A stretch of 20,135 nt of DNA. Origin: an uncultured Lachnospiraceae bacterium. GTDB taxonomy: Bacteria > Bacillota > Clostridia > Lachnospirales > Lachnospiraceae. The DNA lies in NCBI GenBank assembly GCA_902783295.1, contig CACZQT010000062.1:1-20135 (forward strand), in the 5' to 3' direction. A program made the position numbers and the translations under genes. Each line of letters begins with the position of its first letter. The first letter of the stretch is position 1. Shown piece by piece: positions 15,823 through 20,135 of the stretch. The notes below the pieces were generated by a model. The model was not told the origin of the DNA. It saw nothing but the letters and a program-made list of their open reading frames with translations, and did not search any database.

Positions 15823-17043
15823 ATGAGAGAATTTAAGAAATCCTCCAAACTGGATCATGTATGTTATGATATCCGCGGTCCTGTCATGGACGAAGCCAAC
15901 CGCATGATTGCCGACGGCGTTGATATCATGAAACTGAATATCGGAAATCCCGCTCCTTTCGGATTCCGGGCTCCGCAGGCGGTTATTGATGCCATGGCTG
16001 GTCAGCTCACTGAAACGGAAGGCTATTCGGATTCCAGGGGACTTCCTTCCGCCCGCCGCGCCATTCTGGAATATGCCCGCAAAAAGGGACTTCCGAATGT
16101 CGGCATGGACGATATCTATACCGGCAACGGAGTCAGCGAACTGATCACCCTTTCCATGCAGGGCCTGCTGGACAACGGGGACGAAGTACTGGTACCTTCT
16201 CCTGATTATCCTCTGTGGACTGCATCCGTAACGCTGGCCGGAGGTAAGGCTGTCTATTATATCTGTGATGAACAGTCAGACTGGAATCCGGATATTGAAG
16301 ACATGCGCCGGAAGATCACGCCTCGTACAAAGGGGATCGTGGTTATCAATCCGAACAACCCCACAGGTGCCCTGTATCCAAAAGAGCTTCTGGAACAGAT
16401 CGTAGAACTGGCCAGGGAGCATGAACTGATCCTTTTTGCCGATGAAATCTACGACCGCCTCTGCATGGACGGACAGGAGCATGTAGCCCTGGCCTCCCTG
16501 GCGCCGGACCTCCTGACAGTATGTATGAACGGGCTCTCCAAATCACACCTTCTTGCAGGGTACCGCTGCGGCTGGATGTGTCTGGCGGGACGCAAGGATC
16601 ATGTGAAAGGTTATATTGAAGGAATCAACCTGCTTTCCTCCATGCGGCTCTGCTCCAATGTACCGGCACAGTCACTGATTCCGGCGGCTCTTGATAACCT
16701 GGAATCCACCAATGAAATGCTGGTTCCAGGCGGCCGTGTTTATGAACAGAGGGAGATCATCACCGGTCTTCTGAATGATATTCCGGGTATGTCTGCGGTA
16801 AAGCCGAAAGCTGCCTTTTATATTTTCCCGAAGATAGACAGCAAACGTTTTAACATCACGGACGACGAAACGTTTGTGCTGGATTTCCTGAAATCCAAGC
16901 ATGTACTCCTGACAGCCGGCAGCGGTTTCCACTGGAACCAGCCGGATCATTTCCGTATTGTATACCTGCCGGAAGCTGCACAGCTGAGAGATGCCTGCGG
17001 ACGTCTGGCCGATTTCCTCAAAGACTACCGGCAGGCTCCGTAA
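15823..17043 (+). CDS. alaA: Alanine-type aminotransferase (AlaA-like, PLP-dependent)
   Basis: Fold-type I aminotransferase of 406 residues. The PLP lysine is K240 in NGLSKSHLLAGYRCGWM. Other cofactor contacts are seen in NPNNPTGALY and FADEIYDRL. YIEGINLLSSMRLCSNVPAQ and GGRVYEQREI match E. coli AlaA (YfbQ), the main glutamate-pyruvate aminotransferase that makes alanine. Substrate range in related enzymes is broad, so the symbol is likely rather than certain. TAGGAG (15808-15813) directly after the PAP2 stop sets the ATG 15 bases downstream. It is the last gene of the rightward run and converges with glgA across a shared terminator. Supplying alanine beside wall-turnover genes is a plausible link but only inferred. 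Confidence 0.92.
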   Translation: MREFKKSSKLDHVCYDIRGPVMDEANRMIADGVDIMKLNIGNPAPFGFRAPQAVIDAMAGQLTETEGYSDSRGLPSARRAILEYARKKGLPNVGMDDIYTGNGVSELITLSMQGLLDNGDEVLVPSPDYPLWTASVTLAGGKAVYYICDEQSDWNPDIEDMRRKITPRTKGIVVINPNNPTGALYPKELLEQIVELAREHELILFADEIYDRLCMDGQEHVALASLAPDLLTVCMNGLSKSHLLAGYRCGWMCLAGRKDHVKGYIEGINLLSSMRLCSNVPAQSLIPAALDNLESTNEMLVPGGRVYEQREIITGLLNDIPGMSAVKPKAAFYIFPKIDSKRFNITDDETFVLDFLKSKHVLLTAGSGFHWNQPDHFRIVYLPEAAQLRDACGRLADFLKDYRQAP

Positions 17044-17116
17044 ATCATCATAAAAGCACAATTCGGACATTTCGGCCTGAACGCTGCGGCAGAACCGGAA
17101 TACTTCAGACAGCTTA

Positions 17117-17165
17117 CAAAAAGAACAGGCAGCAGGATGAGTTTTCCTGCTGCCTGTTCTATTTA
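17117..17165. terminator. Two-way intrinsic terminator between alaA and glgA
   Basis: A perfect 16-bp stem (17122-17137 with 17145-17160) encloses a 7-base loop. On the + strand it is followed by ATTTAT. On the - strand it is followed by TTTTTGT, a stronger U-tract. It lies between the two converging genes, so it can end both transcripts, glgA more efficiently. Confidence 0.85.
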
Positions 17166-17210
17166 TCTTGGACGGAGAAGACTCCCTCCTGTCAATGAAG
17201 GCACCGCTGT

Positions 17211-18653
17211 TTATTTTGCCTCCAGTTCTTCATAGACCTCTTCATACTTCTTGGCAGAAGCACTCCAGGAGAAATCCATCTTCATGCCGCGTTCCACCAT
17301 GGCGTTCCAGCGGCGCTTATTGTCATACAGATCCTTGCACCGCCGGACGGTATCCAGCATCTCATGAGCATTATAGTTCGTGAAGGAGAAGCCGGTGCCG
17401 GTGTTCTCATACTGATTGTAAGCTTCTACAGTATCCTTCAGGCCGCCGGTTTCACGGACGATCGGCACAGTTCCGTACCTCAGGCTCATAAGCTGGCTCA
17501 GCCCGCAGGGTTCAAAAAGCGAAGGCATCAGGAACGCGTCGCAGGATGCATAAATCCGATGGGACAGTTCATTGGAGTAGAAAATATTGGCGGAAACCTG
17601 CTTCGGGAAGCGGGCTGCAAAGGACTTGAACATTTCTTCATACTTCCATTCGCCGGTTCCCAGAACCACGATCTGAATCCCGTCAGCCACCAGATCTTCC
17701 ATCACCCGGTCAATCAGGTCAAAGCCCTTCTGGTCCGTCAGGCGGGAAATGATGCCGACCATCATAACGCCGGGATCCACAGCCAGTCCCAGTTCTTCCT
17801 GCAGGGCCGCTTTGTTTTTCTTCTTAAGGGTACGGAAATTCTGCACCGAATAATTCTGTTTGATCATTGGATCCGTTTCCGGATTCCACTCATCATAATC
17901 CAGTCCGTTAACGATGCCCCGCAGGGAATCCCGTCTGGCCCAGAGCAGGCCTTCCAGCTTTTCCCCGTAGAAGGAAGTCTTGATTTCCTCTGCATAGGTT
18001 TCACTGACCGTAGTCACCAGATCAGAATATACGATGCCGCCTTTCAGATAGTTGGCATCTCCATAAGCCTCCAGTTTGTCATTGGTAAAAAGGTAATCCG
18101 GCAGGCTGGTCATTTCCTTTACTTTGGCAATCCCGTAATTCCCCTGGAAGCGGAGATTGTGGATGGTAATGATCGCCTTCATACCGGCATAGTAATCATC
18201 CGCAGCGAACTGGGTCTTCAGGTACACAGGTACAAGACCGGTGTGCCAGTCGTGGCAGTGAACAATATCCGCCTGGAAGTCAATGGAGGGCATGATCGCA
18301 AGCGCTGCCTTGCTGAAGAAACCGAATTTTTCCAGATCGTACAGATGATCCGTATAAGGGGATGCTCCTCCGAAATATTCTTCATTATCGATGAAATAAT
18401 ACTGAATCCCCTGATACTCCAGCTGCAGGATTCCGACGTACCGATTCCTTCCGTTGTAGTACATGTAAAAATGAGTAATATATTCCATCCGGTTCCGGTA
18501 GTTTTCCGAAATGCAGAGATACTTGGGCAGCACAACCCGGACATCAAACTTTTCTTTATCAAAATATTTCGGCAGTGAGCCGGTTACATCCGCCAGACCA
18601 CCGGTTTTTATAAAGGGGACACATTCGGATGCTACATATAGAACTTTTTTCAT
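17211..18653 (-). CDS. glgA: Glycogen synthase (ADP-glucose starch synthase type, GT5)
   Basis: Extends alpha-1,4-glucan chains from ADP-glucose for glycogen storage; 480 residues, the usual length. The N-terminal KTGGLADV (16-23) binds the sugar nucleotide, and HCHDWHTGL (132-140) and IHNLRFQGNYGI follow. The C-terminal Rossmann half has R304 and K309 in ISRLTDQKGFDL and E381 in LFEPCGLSQL, then RYGTVPIVRETGGLKDTV. The frame stays open upstream to 18767, but the start at 18653 is preferred. It has AGGAGG (complement of 18659-18664), the family N-terminus MKKVLYVASE begins there, and the promoter lies inside the upstream open stretch. No other glycogen gene (glgC, glgB, glgP) is in the window. 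Confidence 0.97.
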   Translation of the reverse strand: MKKVLYVASECVPFIKTGGLADVTGSLPKYFDKEKFDVRVVLPKYLCISENYRNRMEYITHFYMYYNGRNRYVGILQLEYQGIQYYFIDNEEYFGGASPYTDHLYDLEKFGFFSKAALAIMPSIDFQADIVHCHDWHTGLVPVYLKTQFAADDYYAGMKAIITIHNLRFQGNYGIAKVKEMTSLPDYLFTNDKLEAYGDANYLKGGIVYSDLVTTVSETYAEEIKTSFYGEKLEGLLWARRDSLRGIVNGLDYDEWNPETDPMIKQNYSVQNFRTLKKKNKAALQEELGLAVDPGVMMVGIISRLTDQKGFDLIDRVMEDLVADGIQIVVLGTGEWKYEEMFKSFAARFPKQVSANIFYSNELSHRIYASCDAFLMPSLFEPCGLSQLMSLRYGTVPIVRETGGLKDTVEAYNQYENTGTGFSFTNYNAHEMLDTVRRCKDLYDNKRRWNAMVERGMKMDFSWSASAKKYEEVYEELEAK

Positions 18654-18711
18654 GAAAACCTCCTGTTCCGGCTGTATGCCGCTGAATGGCAGACCTGCCT
18701 GTCTGTCGGAA

Positions 18712-18740
18712 AGTATAACATTTATCAGAATACTTGTCAA
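18712..18740 (-). promoter_or_regulatory. Strong sigma-A promoter of glgA
   Basis: Read on the - strand: TTGACA (complement of 18735-18740), a 17-base spacer, and TATACT (complement of 18712-18717). TG stands one base ahead of the -10, giving an extended -10. This is the best promoter in the window, and predicts a leader of about 50 bases and glgA transcription independent of citC. Confidence 0.8.
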
Positions 18741-18796
18741 AAACAATCGGTTGATAATCCCTGTCAAATTCAGTGAAACAATCCCCTGAAAGTGTG

Positions 18797-19843
18797 TCAG
18801 TAATGGATCACTTCATCCGCTTCGCGGATGCGGCGGATAACAGGCTCCGCCTCGGGAGATGTGAAAAAGGCATACGTGGATTCGGGAACCAGGCCTTTAA
18901 AATCCTCCATCCGACCTTCTTTAACAGCCAGACGCACCTGAGAAGCGCTCACGGCCTTTCCGTCTTTTTCCTTCCGGTGCAGGACACGGCAGGCGATTCC
19001 TTCTTTCGCCAGTTCCTCCGCCATCACCCGGTTGTAAATGCCGGTCACCTGGCTGAAAGGCTCTTCACCGACATAACGGCAGTTAATACCCAGTGTCTGC
19101 GCAATAGATTTAAATACCTGAATGTCCAGGCGCGCATGGGATTCGATCACCGTATCCGCATCCTTCAGGAAGTACGAGGGGAAAGTGGCGTTCGAGATGA
19201 TATAACTGCCGGTAGGGTGATAAACCAGGTTCTTCAGATGGCTGCTGCCTTCCTTTACCAGACGCCAGCGCACATCGAAAGGAACCAGAGATGCATCTTC
19301 GGAAACCACGAAAACATGAACTACGTCATTTTCTGAAGAAGCCGTTTCCAGAAGATACTGATGCCCGAGAGTAAAGGGATTCGCGTTCATAACAACACAT
19401 GCGGTTTTCCCGGCTTCCACGCGGGTTTTCGCCAGTTCCTCCAGATAAGAGGAAAAACCTGTACGACGGTTTTCCATGAAAACAACTTTCCCTTCTACAC
19501 GGGCAATTTCATAAAAGCCAAGATCGTGGAAAAACTTGGCGCTGTCGCACTTTGTATAGAGGAAAAGATCCCGGTAACCGCGCTCAAACTGTATATCCAT
19601 GAGATGGGAGACCACCTTGTTCAGGAGACCCTCTCCCTGATGGGAGGAATCCACAGCCATACAGCGCAGAGTGTTTTTAAAGCAGGAGCCGGTAGCCACC
19701 ATCTGGTAATCATCATCGAACAGACCGATGCTGTAATCCAGATTTTTATCCCGCTCAATCCCTTCTTTCTGAAGCAGCGCATCCTGCAGACGGCGGCTCC
19801 TCTTGTCGCCGTCACGAATCTCGCTGACCTGATATTCACACAT
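18797..19843 (-). CDS. citC: [Citrate (pro-3S)-lyase] ligase CitC
   Basis: Acetylates the phosphoribosyl-dephospho-CoA arm of the citrate lyase acyl carrier protein (CitD) with acetate and ATP, switching the lyase on. At 348 residues it has family length. The N-terminal third is a GNAT fold (HQGEGLL at 68-74, FFHDLGFYEIAR), followed by the nucleotidyltransferase domain with the HxGH-type signature NPFTLGH (155-161) and a C-terminal VSASQVRLAVKEG, equivalent to the ISxSxxR motif. GGAGGAGG (complement of 19851-19858) sets the ATG. citC normally heads a citCDEFXG operon. Here it is followed by a promoter and glgA, and no citDEF lies in the sequenced window. Confidence 0.93.
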   Translation of the reverse strand: MCEYQVSEIRDGDKRSRRLQDALLQKEGIERDKNLDYSIGLFDDDYQMVATGSCFKNTLRCMAVDSSHQGEGLLNKVVSHLMDIQFERGYRDLFLYTKCDSAKFFHDLGFYEIARVEGKVVFMENRRTGFSSYLEELAKTRVEAGKTACVVMNANPFTLGHQYLLETASSENDVVHVFVVSEDASLVPFDVRWRLVKEGSSHLKNLVYHPTGSYIISNATFPSYFLKDADTVIESHARLDIQVFKSIAQTLGINCRYVGEEPFSQVTGIYNRVMAEELAKEGIACRVLHRKEKDGKAVSASQVRLAVKEGRMEDFKGLVPESTYAFFTSPEAEPVIRRIREADEVIHY

Positions 19844-19872
19844 TATACTTCCTCCTCCGAAGGTTTTACAAA

Positions 19873-19901
19873 ATTATACCTGTTTTATGATCTTTTGTCG
19901 A
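19873..19901 (-). promoter_or_regulatory. Promoter of citC
   Basis: Read on the - strand: TCGACA (complement of 19896-19901), 17 bases, then a perfect TATAAT (complement of 19873-19878). It lies 29 bases before the citC start codon, leaving a short leader of about 20 bases. Confidence 0.75.
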
Positions 19902-20043
19902 GAAGAACCTGTCCATTTCACACCTCTTTCTGACGACGGAAAACATGCTCTCCATGCTCTCTGCACTAAAAGTGCTCTTTAAGTGAGTTCCCTGCTTTGG
20001 CTCAAAAACACTTTGATAATCCTGACTGTACATTGAACCAAGG
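19902..20043. other. Intergenic stretch upstream of citC
   Basis: No credible gene is seen here. It holds a tandem pair of the 9-mer CATGCTCTC (19944-19961) and a weak 5-bp hairpin (GCACT/AGTGC around 19963-19975). The base composition is more AT-rich towards 20043. Upstream control sites for citC could lie here, but none is recognisable. Confidence 0.4.
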
Positions 20044-20135
20044 TTAAACAGCTGGTTTACTTATATCTTTCGCAATCCGCAGTGCCGTCAAATACATTCC
20101 CCGGAAAACACGGCCGTCTCCGGTCGCTTTACGGC
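20044..20135 (-). CDS. Possible 3' end of a leftward gene cut by the window edge
   Basis: On the - strand a frame is open from the right edge to TAA (complement of 20044-20046), encoding about 30 residues that include GDGRVFRGMYLTALRIAKDI. The residue mix looks like a real protein end and the codons resemble those of the neighbours, but the piece is too short to name. Two + strand frames are also open here, so this is only a candidate. Confidence 0.35.
   Translation of the reverse strand, partial: RKATGDGRVFRGMYLTALRIAKDISKPAV

Noticed and set aside
17364..18578. Open frame of 404 codons on the + strand opposite glgA
   Set aside because: glgA has complete catalytic motifs and a strong promoter; the opposite frame is a shadow.
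18654..18767. N-terminal extension of glgA by 38 residues
   Set aside because: It would include the glgA promoter and a hydrophobic stretch absent from the family; a good ribosome site marks 18653.

Overview
The window looks like a chromosomal core segment from a Gram-positive Clostridia-type bacterium. GC is roughly half by eye. Three things point to Lachnospiraceae or a close relative: the gene order rel / metallo-beta-lactamase / hemZ / hisS / aspS, the glycogen synthase N-terminus (MKKVLYVASECVPF), and a HisRS of the archaeal/eukaryotic-like type. This placement rests on remembered family features, not on a search. No tRNA, rRNA, CRISPR array, prophage or transposase gene was found.

Layout of the rightward part (1-17043). 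The window opens inside a tartrate/D-malate dehydrogenase-like gene. It is followed 13 bases later by dnaE (replicative DNA polymerase III alpha, PHP site and clamp motif intact), then pfkA and a bifunctional rel, each of the latter two with its own candidate promoter. Next come a glyoxalase-II-like hydrolase, a REP-like palindrome, and an unrecognised protein of 211 residues with a sigma region 4-like helix-turn-helix. That protein has its own promoter, and a perfect 12-base palindrome fills most of the spacer. hemZ is translationally close-coupled to it. A clear promoter (TATAAT) then drives hisS-aspS. After a 24-bp perfect hairpin comes a run of tightly packed genes: VanZ-like, S66 LD-carboxypeptidase, PAP2 phosphatase (apparently with an AUU start codon) and an AlaA-type aminotransferase. 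A two-way terminator closes the run.

Layout of the leftward part (20135-17211). A possible gene end at the right edge is followed by citC and glgA. Both have near-consensus sigma-A promoters (TCGACA-17-TATAAT and TTGACA-17-TATACT). No citrate lyase subunit genes accompany citC inside the window.

How the genes fit together. Most are housekeeping: replication, glycolysis, stringent response, tRNA charging, tetrapyrrole/radical-SAM chemistry, envelope turnover, alanine synthesis and glycogen storage. The parts most worth a second look are the HTH cassette at 8174-8974, the AUU start at 15256, and the hairpin at 13597-13650, whose T-tract faces the wrong strand for the genes around it.
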